Assembly (NCBI RefSeq): GCF_016892765.1
Contig: NZ_JAFEMD010000004.1
Location: forward strand, 62,001 to 126,000
Length of the DNA stretch: 64,000 bases
From: Microvirga arvi
GTDB taxonomy: Bacteria; Pseudomonadota; Alphaproteobacteria; Rhizobiales; Beijerinckiaceae
Direction of reading: 5' to 3'
The notes below the pieces were generated by a model. That model was not told the origin of the DNA, searched no databases, and saw only the letters and a program-made list of their open reading frames with translations. The position numbers and the translations under genes were made by a program. Positions 37,280-45,858 of this stretch are shown piece after piece (position 1 is the stretch's first letter; each line of letters begins with the position of its first letter).

Positions 37280-38299
37280 TTAGCGAACCGGGATGCCGTA
37301 TTGCAGGCCGCCCTTGGTCCAGAGCGCATTCTGGCCGCGCTTGATCTTCAGGCGCGAGCCTTCGCCGACGTTCTTCTCGAAGGACTCGCCGTAGTTGCCC
37401 ACGTGCTTGACGATTCGGACGGCCCAGTCATTGGGCAGGCCGATGGCCTCGCCGAACTTGCCCTCGGTGCCGAGCAGGCGCTTGATCTCCGGGTTGTCGG
37501 AGGTCTTCATCTGGTCGACATTGGCCTTGGTCACGCCGAGCTCTTCTGCGTTCAGCATGGCCATGTGGGTCCAGCGGACGATGTCGCCCCAGTTGTTGTC
37601 GCCGTGGCGCACTGCAGGGCCAAGCGGCTCCTTGGAGATGATCTCGGGCAGAACGATATGGTCGTCCGGAGCCGAGGCGCGCAGACGCTCGGCATAGAGG
37701 CCGGAGGCGTCGGTGGTGAAAGCGTCGCAGCGGCCGGCGTCATAGGCCTTGAAGGTTTCGTCCGAGGTCGCGAAGGCCACCACTTCGTACTTCAGGTTGT
37801 TGGCACGGAAGTAGTCGGCGAGGTTCAGCTCGGTCGTGGTGCCCTGCTGGGTGCAGATCGAGGCGCCGTTCAGCTCCTTGGCGGAGGAGACGCCGAGCTT
37901 CTTGCGGACCATGAAGCCCTGGCCGTCGAAGTAGTTGATGGCCGGGAAGTCGAGGCCGAGCTGCGTGTCGCGCGACATCGTCATGGTCGAGTTGCGGGAC
38001 AGGACGTCCACCTCGCCCGACTGAAGCGCCGTGAAGCGGTCCTTGGCGGCGAGCGGGATGTAGCGAACCTTGGTCGGATCGTCGAAGATGGCGGCCGCAA
38101 TGGCGCGGCAGAGATCGACGTCGAGACCGGTCCAGCTACCCTGGGCGTCCGGCTGGCCGAAGCCGGCGAGGCCGGTATTCGAACCGCAGGTCAGAAAGCC
38201 CTTCTGCTTGACGCTGTTGAGCGTCGCCTGGGCCGAGGCGCCCGTGGCGAACAGGCTGGCCGTCAGGCCGAAGGCAATCGATACGAGAGCCTTTTTCAT
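37280..38299 (-). CDS. aapJ: general L-amino acid ABC transporter, substrate-binding protein AapJ
   Basis: A 339-residue periplasmic binding protein. A signal peptide (about residues 1-23, ending GASA) is followed by the mature QATLNSVKQKGFLTCGSNTGLAGFG. The conserved WTGLDVDLCRAIAAA and the later DVLSRNSTMTMSRD segments are those of AapJ/BztA. It captures many L-amino acids for AapQMP. The ATG at 38299 begins the signal peptide. First gene of the operon; the 230-bp gap to divergent metC holds its promoter. Confidence 0.94.
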   Translation of the reverse strand: MKKALVSIAFGLTASLFATGASAQATLNSVKQKGFLTCGSNTGLAGFGQPDAQGSWTGLDVDLCRAIAAAIFDDPTKVRYIPLAAKDRFTALQSGEVDVLSRNSTMTMSRDTQLGLDFPAINYFDGQGFMVRKKLGVSSAKELNGASICTQQGTTTELNLADYFRANNLKYEVVAFATSDETFKAYDAGRCDAFTTDASGLYAERLRASAPDDHIVLPEIISKEPLGPAVRHGDNNWGDIVRWTHMAMLNAEELGVTKANVDQMKTSDNPEIKRLLGTEGKFGEAIGLPNDWAVRIVKHVGNYGESFEKNVGEGSRLKIKRGQNALWTKGGLQYGIPVR

Positions 38300-38529
38300 G
38301 TTTGTATCTTCTCCCAATAGTTCCACATGACTCGACGGATCCTGGATATAGCCCCCAGCCGAGTCCCGGTTAGACCGTTCCGCGCCGCCTCGGTCGAGAC
38401 GGCATCGAAATCCATCAAATTCAATGATTGATCACTGGTCAAGTCTTGATGGAAGGCATTTCGTGCCTGACTTGACGGCAGAGGCTGCGCGGTTTCAGAT
38501 CGAGACCTCCTCAGCAAGCCCTTGAAGCG

Positions 38530-39726
38530 ATGTCAAAACTCCCCCCAAAGCCCCACAACGTCTCAGAACGCACCCGCCTCGTCCATGCCGGCCGGGAGCC
38601 CTTCGAGCAGCACGGATTCGTGAATACGCCGATCTATCGCGGATCCACGGTCCTCTACCCTACGACCGATGACTTACTTCATCGGCGCGGGCGTTATTCC
38701 TACGGAACGAAAGGGACTCCGACCACGAATTCCCTTGAGACGGCCTGGACGGAACTGTCCGGTGCAGCAGGAACGGTGCTGGCGCCGTCGGGCTTGGCTG
38801 CCGTTACCGTGGCTCTCATGTCCTGCCTCAAGGCTGGCGACCACCTGCTGATGACGGATTCGGTCTACTTGCCGACGCGGCATTTCTGCAATGGGATGCT
38901 CAAGAAATTTGGTGTGGAAACCACCTATTACGATCCCCGGATCGGTGCCGGAATCGAGACTCTGCTCCGTCCGAACACCACAGCCGTGTTCACGGAGGCC
39001 CCTGGATCGCAATCTCTGGAGATGCAGGACATTCCTGCCATCGCCGAGGTGGCACACCGGCATGGCGCGGTAGTCCTCATGGACAATACCTGGGCGACAC
39101 CCCTGCTCTTTCCGCCTCACGAGCGCGGCGTGGACATCGCCATCGAGGCTGGCACCAAGTATCTGAGCGGCGGCTCCGACCTGCTGCTCGGCATGGTCTC
39201 GGCCAACGAGCGATGCTTCAAGGCCCTGCGCGACGCTTACGATTCCTTCGCCATGTGTCCAGGGCCGGAAGACGTCTTTCTAGGTTTGAGGGGACTGCGC
39301 TCCATGGCGCTGCGCCTTCGGGAACACGAGAAGCAGGCCTTGGATATGGCCCGCTGGCTGCAGGCCCGTCCCGAGGTGGCACAGGTGCTGCACCCGGCGC
39401 TCGAGAGCTATCAGGGCCACGAGATCTGGAAGCGGGACTTCAAAGGCTCCTCGGGCCTGTTCTCGATCATTCTCAAGTCATGCTCGGATCAAGCTCTGGC
39501 CAATATGCTCGACGGGCTTGCCCTGTTCGGCATGGGTTATTCCTGGGGTGGGTTCGAGAGCCTCGTGATTCCGTTCAACTGCGCCAGCTACCGCACCGCG
39601 ACCCGCTGGGAGCCTGGCGGCCACTCGTTGCGCTTTCATATCGGGCTGGAGGATCTGGACGATCTAAAGCGGGATCTCGATGCCGGCTTTGCCCGCCTTC
39701 GGGAGGCGGATACCCGCGCCGCCTGA
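38530..39726 (+). CDS. metC: cystathionine beta-lyase
   Basis: A 398-residue PLP enzyme of the Cys/Met-metabolism family. The PLP-binding lysine is in EAGTKYLSGGSD. The RYSYGTKGTPTTNSLE and MDNTWATP motifs are typical of MetC, with a Tyr rather than the CGS/CGL pattern. It cleaves cystathionine to homocysteine, pyruvate and ammonia in methionine synthesis. Divergent from the aap operon. Confidence 0.9.
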   Translation: MSKLPPKPHNVSERTRLVHAGREPFEQHGFVNTPIYRGSTVLYPTTDDLLHRRGRYSYGTKGTPTTNSLETAWTELSGAAGTVLAPSGLAAVTVALMSCLKAGDHLLMTDSVYLPTRHFCNGMLKKFGVETTYYDPRIGAGIETLLRPNTTAVFTEAPGSQSLEMQDIPAIAEVAHRHGAVVLMDNTWATPLLFPPHERGVDIAIEAGTKYLSGGSDLLLGMVSANERCFKALRDAYDSFAMCPGPEDVFLGLRGLRSMALRLREHEKQALDMARWLQARPEVAQVLHPALESYQGHEIWKRDFKGSSGLFSIILKSCSDQALANMLDGLALFGMGYSWGGFESLVIPFNCASYRTATRWEPGGHSLRFHIGLEDLDDLKRDLDAGFARLREADTRAA

Positions 39727-39747
39727 TCAATATCGAGGCTTCGGCGA

Positions 39748-40113
39748 TCAGCCCGTCGAAGCCTCGGCCTCCGCGCCGGCAATGGCCGAGCCCTGGGTTT
39801 TTTTCCTGTCCTTCGAAATCAGCATCAGGTTGCGGACATAGATGAAGATCGAGAAGGCCTGGCCCAAAATGATGACGATGTCGCTGCGGACAAATCCGTA
39901 AACGAGGGTCATCAGGCCGCCCGAGATGGACAGGATCCAGAACCCGACCGGGATGACGCTCTTCTCGGCCTTCTCGCTCGCGATCCACTGCACGATGAAG
40001 CGCGCTCCGAAGACGAACTGGGCCAGCACGCCGAAAGCCGCCCACAGATCGAACCGCGCAACGACCAGATCGTAGAAATAGAGTCCCAAGTCGTGGGAGA
40101 GACGCATCAACAT
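39748..40113 (-). CDS. LAB_N domain membrane protein (lipid-A-disaccharide synthase N-terminal-like)
   Basis: A 121-residue protein with three hydrophobic segments and the LAB_N signature RFIVQWIASEKAEKSVIPVGFW. Stand-alone LAB_N proteins act beside polyprenyl-phosphate sugar synthases. The rhizobial RgtF, needed with RgtE, is of this type. The start overlaps the stop of the GT2 gene (ATGA), so the two are translationally coupled. The third gene of the glycosylation set 42605-39748. Confidence 0.85.
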   Translation of the reverse strand: MLMRLSHDLGLYFYDLVVARFDLWAAFGVLAQFVFGARFIVQWIASEKAEKSVIPVGFWILSISGGLMTLVYGFVRSDIVIILGQAFSIFIYVRNLMLISKDRKKTQGSAIAGAEAEASTG

Positions 40114-40847
40114 CAGACGATTTCCTGAACAGTGGGAACGCGGCGGCGGCGGCGGATCAACCACCAGACTCCGGCTAAATCAAGGATGCCGACCCACAGG
40201 CGGTCGAACATTCCGTAATTGGACCGACCCGCATGGCGCGGCCGATCGACCACGTCCACATGAGCGATCTGATACCCCTCGCGCTTGACCAGAGCCGGCA
40301 TGAAGCGGTGAAGGGCATCGAAATACGGCAGGCGCAAATAGACGTCGCGCCGGAAGGCCTTGAGGCCGCAGCCCGTATCCCGCGTTCCGTCCTTGAGAAT
40401 CCGCCCGCGCACGCCGTTGGCGATCCGGGACTGCCACTTCTTGTAGGCTCCGTCCTTGCGGCCCAGCCTCTGCCCGGCCACCAGAGCGACCATTGGATTG
40501 TCGAGGGCGGCCACGACTTGGGGGATGAAAGCCGGATCGTTCTGCCCGTCCCCGTCGAGGGTGACCACGATGGGCGCGCGGGTGGCATGGACGCCCGTCC
40601 GGACAGCGGCGCTCTGGCCGCAGCTTGCCTCATGCCGGACGAGGCGCAGCCACGGACGCGTTGTCCGGGCGTTCAGAACCTGCTGCCCGGTATCATCGGT
40701 CGAGCCGTCATCGACATAGATGACCTCGAAGGGCGCCAGTTGGGCGCAGGCCCGCTCGATCTCCTCCACGAGGGGAAGGACATTGAGCGTTTCGTTCTTG
40801 ACGGGAACGACGACGCTGATGCGCGGGCTTGAAGAAAGGTCAGTCAT
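40113..40847 (-). CDS. family 2 glycosyltransferase (polyprenyl-phosphate sugar synthase type)
   Basis: A ~244-residue cytoplasmic-facing GT-A enzyme: ISVVVPVKNETLNV, YVDDGSTDDT and DGDGQNDP (nucleotide/metal site), then the GCGLKAFRRDVYLRLP stretch shared with DPM1/ArnC/RgtE-like enzymes. It should place a sugar on a polyprenyl phosphate carrier. A C-terminal tail is basic (RRRRRVPTVQ). The ATG at 40847 starts near the fold; the in-frame ATG at 40886, ten bases after the GT39 stop, is also possible. Confidence 0.83.
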   Translation of the reverse strand: MTDLSSSPRISVVVPVKNETLNVLPLVEEIERACAQLAPFEVIYVDDGSTDDTGQQVLNARTTRPWLRLVRHEASCGQSAAVRTGVHATRAPIVVTLDGDGQNDPAFIPQVVAALDNPMVALVAGQRLGRKDGAYKKWQSRIANGVRGRILKDGTRDTGCGLKAFRRDVYLRLPYFDALHRFMPALVKREGYQIAHVDVVDRPRHAGRSNYGMFDRLWVGILDLAGVWWLIRRRRRVPTVQEIV

Positions 40848-40895
40848 CCGTGCAGGGCCATCTTCGGCCACCCCTTCGAAGTGCATGTCCAGGCT

Positions 40896-42605
40896 CTAGA
40901 AGCCTGCCGCATAGGCCGCAATGTCGACCCGTCGCCCGCTGTTGATATTGAATCCCTCGATCCTGGTCGAGAGCACAGGCTGCTGCTGCAGGCGCTCGTT
41001 CTCGGCCTGGAACTCACCCTCGAAGCGCTTGTCGACGAAAACGACACGGCAGCCGCCCTGGTGCAGAAACCGGGAGGCCTCGGCTCCGGTATCGACCATG
41101 CCCAGGTTCGTGCCCGTAAGGAAGACGAGGCTGGGCTCCCGATAGCCGAGAGTCGCGACCTTCGGGTTTTCACAGGGCACGTTGCGGGCGATCTCCGCCA
41201 GGCGATCCGAAATCTTGAGGGACCGCAGATCGAGCTGAGCGAACCCGAACACGCCGATGGCGAGGAAGGCCGAGGATAGGAAGCTCGCCCAGAGGGTCGG
41301 AACCATCCGGTTCTTCACGAAGAGCCACCAGGCCCAGAGGGCAAGGAGCGAGGATACGACGAGTGCCGGCAGCGCCCGGAACGGTGGCAGGCCATCGAAA
41401 GACCACGCGACCGCAGACAGGCCGATCGTCAGGCCGACCGGAATAAACGGGATCAGCACCGTCGCCAGCTTCGCGGCCGGTCGATGCGGCCCGACGAAGT
41501 GCCGCGCGATCGCCATGACCGTGATGATCGCCACCGCGGGAAGCAGCGGCATCGTATAATGTGGCAGCTTCGTCGGGACGATCTCGAAGATGATCCAGGA
41601 CGGTACGATCCAGGCCAGGGCGAAGGCCACCGGCTCCTCACGGCGATGGATCCAGGCGAAGGGGGCCGCGATGGCAGCCAGGATGGCTCCGGGCCAGAAC
41701 GTCGCGAAGAACGAGAGCAGATAGAAGCCCGGCGGCGCCCAGTGGTATCTCTGCGCCGTTCCCACCTTGCCCAGCATGTCCTGCCCGACCGAGGCCGCGA
41801 AGAAGGCGCCGCTGCTCTTGATGGCGATGGCGACGAACCAGGGGAGAACGACCGCGAGGGTGAAGGCGAGACCCAGCCAGGGCCGCAACGTCAGCAGCCA
41901 GCGAGCCGAGCGCTCTTTATAAGAGAGCAGCGCGGCCGCGAGGCCGGCGAACATGAGGATGAGAGGGCCCTTGATCAGGATCCCCAAGGCAAAGCCCACC
42001 CAGAAGATCAGCAGCGCCCGCCGGGGCAGGACGCCGGCACCCCGGCTCAGGTAAGCCCGGGCGAGACCGCCCATCACCGCCACGGAGCAGGCGGTGAGCA
42101 TCGCATCCGTCTTGGCGAGCCGCGCCTCGACCATGAGGATGACGCAGGTCGCCATGAGGCATGCGGTCAGGAAGGCCCCTCGCCTGCCGAAGAAGGCCAG
42201 GGCGGCCCAATAGGTCAGCAGGACCGTCGCGATGGCTCCGAACAGGGAGGGCATCCGGTAGAGCGCGATGGTAGTCCGAGCTTCCGGCACCCCGAGCGCC
42301 TCGCCGATAGCGACACTGACGCTCTGCATCCAATAGATGCCCACCGGCTTCTTGTGTCGGGCCTCGTCCTGAAACCGGATATCGACGAAATCCCCCGTCT
42401 CCAGCATCTGCTTGGAAGCTTGAGCATAACGCGGCTCGTCCCGGTCCATGGGCTGGAGCGTGGTGAAGCCCGGCAGGAAGCAGACGAGCGACAGCAGCAC
42501 GAGAACGGCGCACAAGCGGGCGTGGCTCCGCTCGACGATGCTCGTCAGCTGGGCCACGGAGAAGTGGCGCAAAGACATCCGCTGCTGGGGGACAGAACCG
42601 TCCAT
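40896..42605 (-). CDS. GT39 family glycosyltransferase (ArnT/RgtD-like)
   Basis: A 569-residue integral-membrane glycosyltransferase with about 11-12 TM segments. The first periplasmic loop has the catalytic acidic motif MDRDEPRYAQA, followed by ETGDFVDIRFQDEARHKKPVGIYWMQ, as in ArnT/PMT-C enzymes that transfer a sugar from a polyprenyl-phosphate donor to lipid A or core. A soluble C-terminal domain follows. GGAG supports the ATG at 42605. It leads the GT39-GT2-LAB_N operon. Confidence 0.88.
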   Translation of the reverse strand: MDGSVPQQRMSLRHFSVAQLTSIVERSHARLCAVLVLLSLVCFLPGFTTLQPMDRDEPRYAQASKQMLETGDFVDIRFQDEARHKKPVGIYWMQSVSVAIGEALGVPEARTTIALYRMPSLFGAIATVLLTYWAALAFFGRRGAFLTACLMATCVILMVEARLAKTDAMLTACSVAVMGGLARAYLSRGAGVLPRRALLIFWVGFALGILIKGPLILMFAGLAAALLSYKERSARWLLTLRPWLGLAFTLAVVLPWFVAIAIKSSGAFFAASVGQDMLGKVGTAQRYHWAPPGFYLLSFFATFWPGAILAAIAAPFAWIHRREEPVAFALAWIVPSWIIFEIVPTKLPHYTMPLLPAVAIITVMAIARHFVGPHRPAAKLATVLIPFIPVGLTIGLSAVAWSFDGLPPFRALPALVVSSLLALWAWWLFVKNRMVPTLWASFLSSAFLAIGVFGFAQLDLRSLKISDRLAEIARNVPCENPKVATLGYREPSLVFLTGTNLGMVDTGAEASRFLHQGGCRVVFVDKRFEGEFQAENERLQQQPVLSTRIEGFNINSGRRVDIAAYAAGF

Positions 42606-42796
42606 CAAACACTCCGGAGGCGGGAAAGCCGTCATGCCGACAGGGATTCCACGGGCACGGGGCCATCAAACCGCGTGATGTCCTCCAAACCCAGCGCGAA
42701 GTCAAATTGACGGAAGGTAGCGGGCCGCCCTCAAGGAACAGGGCCGCTCGAGCCGGCATTGCCTGAGAGGTCAGGTCCAACGCGGGAGGTGTCGCC

Positions 42797-43090
42797 ATGA
42801 ACAGGTCTGCCCATGGATGCGCCATCGTCCTCTTGGTGCTGCTGGCTTGTCCGGCCGCAGCCCTCGATCAGCCCGTCGTCTGGCGGGATGAGGATACCGG
42901 ATGCGCCTATCTGCTCACCCCGCAGGGCGGCATCGCGCCCCGGCATCGCCGGGACGGGACCCTGGACTGCCCCGATGTGGCGGCCGGTACGGGGATCGTC
43001 GAAAGCATGGGGCGGGACATCGCGCGCGGGCTCGATGCCTTGCAACGGGAGGTCGAGCGCCTGCGCGAGCGCTACAACAATCGACCTTGA
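42797..43090 (+). CDS. small secreted protein upstream of rtcB
   Basis: A 97-residue protein with a signal peptide (about 1-22, ending AAALDQP). The mature part contains WRDEDTGCAYLLTPQGGI, a second Cys in DGTLDCPD and a C-terminal charged helix (DALQREVERLRERYNN). Two Cys suggest a periplasmic disulfide. No family is recognised. It lies 17 bp before the rtcB start. Confidence 0.6.
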   Translation: MNRSAHGCAIVLLVLLACPAAALDQPVVWRDEDTGCAYLLTPQGGIAPRHRRDGTLDCPDVAAGTGIVESMGRDIARGLDALQREVERLRERYNNRP

Positions 43091-43107
43091 GCCCAAGGAG
43101 TAAACGA

Positions 43108-44277
43108 GTGCCGGAGAAGACCCGCATTTATGGCGAGCACGACGAAAAAACGGTCAAGCAGCTTAACCGCTGCATGGAGGCGGGAAGCGCCTTCAAGGGT
43201 GTGCTCTGCGCCGACGGGCATCTCGGCTACGCCCATCCCATCGGCGGGGTCGTGGCCTATGAGGAGCATATCTCGATCAGCGGCGTCGGGTTCGACATCG
43301 CCTGCGGAAATATGGCCGTCCGGCTCGACACCCGCTACGAGGAGATTGCCGGTCAGGCAGGTCGCATCCTCGCGGATATCGGCCGCAGCATCAGCTTCGG
43401 GATCGGCCAGAAGAACGCCGTCACCGTCGATCACGAGCTCTTCGATTCTCCGCTCTGGGACGAGGCCGGGGTCCGGGATCTCAAGAAGACGGCTCAGCAG
43501 CAGCTGGGAACGGTCGGATCGGGCAACCATTACGTGGATCTATTCGAGGACGAGGAGGGCTTCGTCTGGATCGGGGTTCATTTCGGCTCTCGGGGCCTTG
43601 GCCACAAGATCACCACTAAGCATCTGGCGCTGGTCGGCGCCAAGGACGGCATGGAGGTCGAGCCCGCCCTTGTCCATCAGGACAGCGAGGCAGGACAAAG
43701 CTACTTGGCGGGTGTGAAGCTTGGCGGTCTCTATGCCTATGCGGGCCGTGAATGGGTGGTGGAACGCGTCCGCCGGGTCATCGGCGGCCATATCACCGAT
43801 TCCGTCCATAATCACCACAACTTCGTCTGGCGGGAGAGCCATGGCGGAAGGGATTGCTGGGTGGTCCGCAAGGGCGCGACGCCTGCCTTCCCAGGCCAGC
43901 GGGGCTTCGTCGGAGGCTCCATGGGCGACAATGCGGTGATCCTGCACGGGGTCGACGGCCCTGAGAGCGCCGACAGTCTCTACTCGACCGTCCACGGCGC
44001 AGGCCGCCTCTTCGGCCGCATGGAGGCGAAGGGCAAGAAGAACAAGGCAGGTCAATGGGTTCGCCCTCCCCGCTTTACCCGTGACGAGATGGACGCGTGG
44101 CTGCGCGGGAAAGGCATTCTCCTACGCGGCGGCGACGTGGATGAGAGCCCCATGGTCTATCGCCGCCTTGAGGATGTGCTCGCCTATCACCGGGGCACAA
44201 TCGAGATCGAGCACAGCTTACGGCCCTTCGCCGTCGCCATGGCAGGCCCCGGCGAGTTCGATCCCTACAAGGACTGA
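43108..44277 (+). CDS. rtcB: RtcB-family RNA ligase
   Basis: A 389-residue protein of the RtcB 3'-phosphate RNA ligase family. Metal and catalytic residues can be followed: Cys in VGFDIACGNMAVRL, His in GSGNHYVDLFED, His in GVHFGSRGLGH, His in NHHNFVWRE, and the guanylylated His in STVHGAGRLFGR. RtcB joins 2',3'-cyclic phosphate ends to 5'-OH RNA for tRNA or rRNA repair. No archease or RtcA is next to it. The GTG at 43108 has a perfect AAGGAG eight bases upstream; the frame starts earlier but overlaps the small secreted gene. Confidence 0.9.
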   Translation: MPEKTRIYGEHDEKTVKQLNRCMEAGSAFKGVLCADGHLGYAHPIGGVVAYEEHISISGVGFDIACGNMAVRLDTRYEEIAGQAGRILADIGRSISFGIGQKNAVTVDHELFDSPLWDEAGVRDLKKTAQQQLGTVGSGNHYVDLFEDEEGFVWIGVHFGSRGLGHKITTKHLALVGAKDGMEVEPALVHQDSEAGQSYLAGVKLGGLYAYAGREWVVERVRRVIGGHITDSVHNHHNFVWRESHGGRDCWVVRKGATPAFPGQRGFVGGSMGDNAVILHGVDGPESADSLYSTVHGAGRLFGRMEAKGKKNKAGQWVRPPRFTRDEMDAWLRGKGILLRGGDVDESPMVYRRLEDVLAYHRGTIEIEHSLRPFAVAMAGPGEFDPYKD

Positions 44278-44301
44278 TCCCAGGCCAGGACTGCCCAATC
44301 G

Positions 44302-44733
44302 TTATCGAAACCAACCGAAGTACAGCGCCCAGAGGCTCGGAGACCGGATGCCCCGCACCCGGCGGGCAGCCTCGTCGGCCCGCATCGATTCACCGCCATG
44401 GCATGAGCACAGGACGATATGGGCGTCGTGCTCCGAGATGTCGAAGAAATCGACCGCATCGCCGAACGTGTCGCTGCGCAGCCCGGCCTGCCGGAGCACC
44501 GGATCGGAAAAGGCGATGGCCAGGGCGGATCCGTCGGCACGCATGGCGAGGCGCTGGGCCCTGGGTTTCCATTCGATCTCGTCGAGGGTTCTGAGCTCCC
44601 GGTCCGGCTCTTGCTCCAGAAGCTCGATCCAGCGGTCCAGGCGGTCCCGTTTCGATAGGACCGGAACTTTCATGTGCTCAGGGATCTTCAGGTCGGCGAC
44701 GCCACTGAGTTCGGACAGAGGCCTGTGTTCCAT
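44302..44733 (-). CDS. conserved hypothetical protein
   Basis: A 143-residue soluble, acidic protein with no recognised family. Notable is a Cys-x-Cys-His cluster (LCSCHGGES) near the C-terminal third and several Trp residues at the end. Convergent with rtcB. On the same strand downstream of the sigma gene, but separated by a terminator, so it has its own promoter. Confidence 0.55.
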   Translation of the reverse strand: MEHRPLSELSGVADLKIPEHMKVPVLSKRDRLDRWIELLEQEPDRELRTLDEIEWKPRAQRLAMRADGSALAIAFSDPVLRQAGLRSDTFGDAVDFFDISEHDAHIVLCSCHGGESMRADEAARRVRGIRSPSLWALYFGWFR

Positions 44734-44914
44734 GCTCCCCTCCTTGGCGGAAGAGTGGTTGCGAGCCCACCAGCTACAAGCTCAACCTTGAAGAGCATGA
44801 AAAAGTTCGAGGAACATGCTGTCCGACGCGCTGATATTTTAGGCAGGCATGCGCCGTCCTGCGCCTCGCCTCCGGGAGAAACGACGGCGAATTTCCCGAT
44901 ATCGGAACATAGAT

Positions 44915-44944
44915 AGGAAAACCCGATGCCTTAACGGCATCGGG
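44915..44944 (-). terminator. Rho-independent terminator of the ECF sigma gene
   Basis: Arms CCCGATGCC (44922-44930) and GGCATCGGG (44936-44944) give a nine-bp stem with a five-base loop. On the minus strand TTTTCCT follows. It starts 11 bases after the sigma stop codon. Confidence 0.85.
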
Positions 44945-44954
44945 GCATGGCCGA

Positions 44955-45677
44955 TCAGGCGGTAGCCGAATGGTCGTGATCGTGCTCGGCCCTTGGCGTA
45001 CCCATCAGTTCGGCGAGACGATTGCGGGCCCGGTTCACGCGGCTCTTGATCGTTCCGACCTTCACGCCCAGCGCTTCCGCAGCATCCTCGTAGGACATGC
45101 CTTCGGCGCCGATTAGGATGATCGCCTCACGCTGTTCCTGGGGCAGCTTCTCGAGCGCCGTCGAAAGATCCTGAAGCGCGAGCTTGTCCTCTTGGTCGGG
45201 GATCGCGATCATGCTGGCGGCATGGGTGCCGTCCCCGTCCTCGACCTCACGGCTGGTCTTGCGGTGGGTCGAGTAGAAGCCGTTGCGCAGGATCGTGAAG
45301 AGCCAGGCCTGAAGATTCGTGCCGGATTCGAAAGTATCCTGCTTGGTCAGCGCCTTGAGCACCGTATCCTGCACCAGATCCTCCGCCTGATCGACCTTGC
45401 CGGTCAGTGAGAGGGCGAAGGCGCGGAGATTCGGCAGGGCGTCCATCACGCCATTGACGAATTCCTGATCGACAGGCTCCGTATGCGCACGGATGACCTG
45501 CGCGACGCGATCAGCCAGACGCGCGAGGTCGCGCGGGAGCTTGTCCTCTGCGGGATCGCCGTAGAGGTTACGCAACTGCTTTCCGAGATGCAGCCGGACA
45601 GCGGCGCTCAGCGCAGCCGCCGAGGAGGGCCTATCAGAACGGGTCGGGTCAGACGGGTTTTGAGATTTCTCAGGCAT
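44955..45677 (-). CDS. ECF sigma factor (EcfG-like) with N-terminal NepR-like segment
   Basis: A 240-residue protein. Residues ~72-235 are an ECF sigma factor: region 2 has LPNLRAFALSLTG and LVQDTVLKAL...NLQAWLFTILRNGFYS, as in EcfG. Region 4 has LPQEQREAIILIGAEGMSYEDAAEALGVKVGTIKSRVNRAR. Residues ~29-58 (RLHLGKQLRNLYGDPAEDKLPRDLARLADR, quoted in part) resemble NepR, the EcfG anti-sigma factor. NepR is normally a separate small protein released by PhyR. Such a fusion would let the protein mask its own sigma domains. The tail is His/Asp-rich (EHDHDHSA). No phyR is adjacent. The sigma call is firm; the NepR likeness is by eye. Confidence 0.82.
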   Translation of the reverse strand: MPEKSQNPSDPTRSDRPSSAAALSAAVRLHLGKQLRNLYGDPAEDKLPRDLARLADRVAQVIRAHTEPVDQEFVNGVMDALPNLRAFALSLTGKVDQAEDLVQDTVLKALTKQDTFESGTNLQAWLFTILRNGFYSTHRKTSREVEDGDGTHAASMIAIPDQEDKLALQDLSTALEKLPQEQREAIILIGAEGMSYEDAAEALGVKVGTIKSRVNRARNRLAELMGTPRAEHDHDHSATA

Positions 45678-45858
45678 GCCGCACTATTTGGGGCATGCCG
45701 CTGCCATTTAAATATCCGGGCGACATTTCGACCATGAGATTTTTTCATGGCCTGACCTCTAGATTTCACCGCTGACGTGCCCCATGAGCGAGACTGAGCT
45801 ATATGCTTGCGCCGCGACGGCCAAGCCGGATGTCGTCACCACCTAGGGAGCATGAGGC

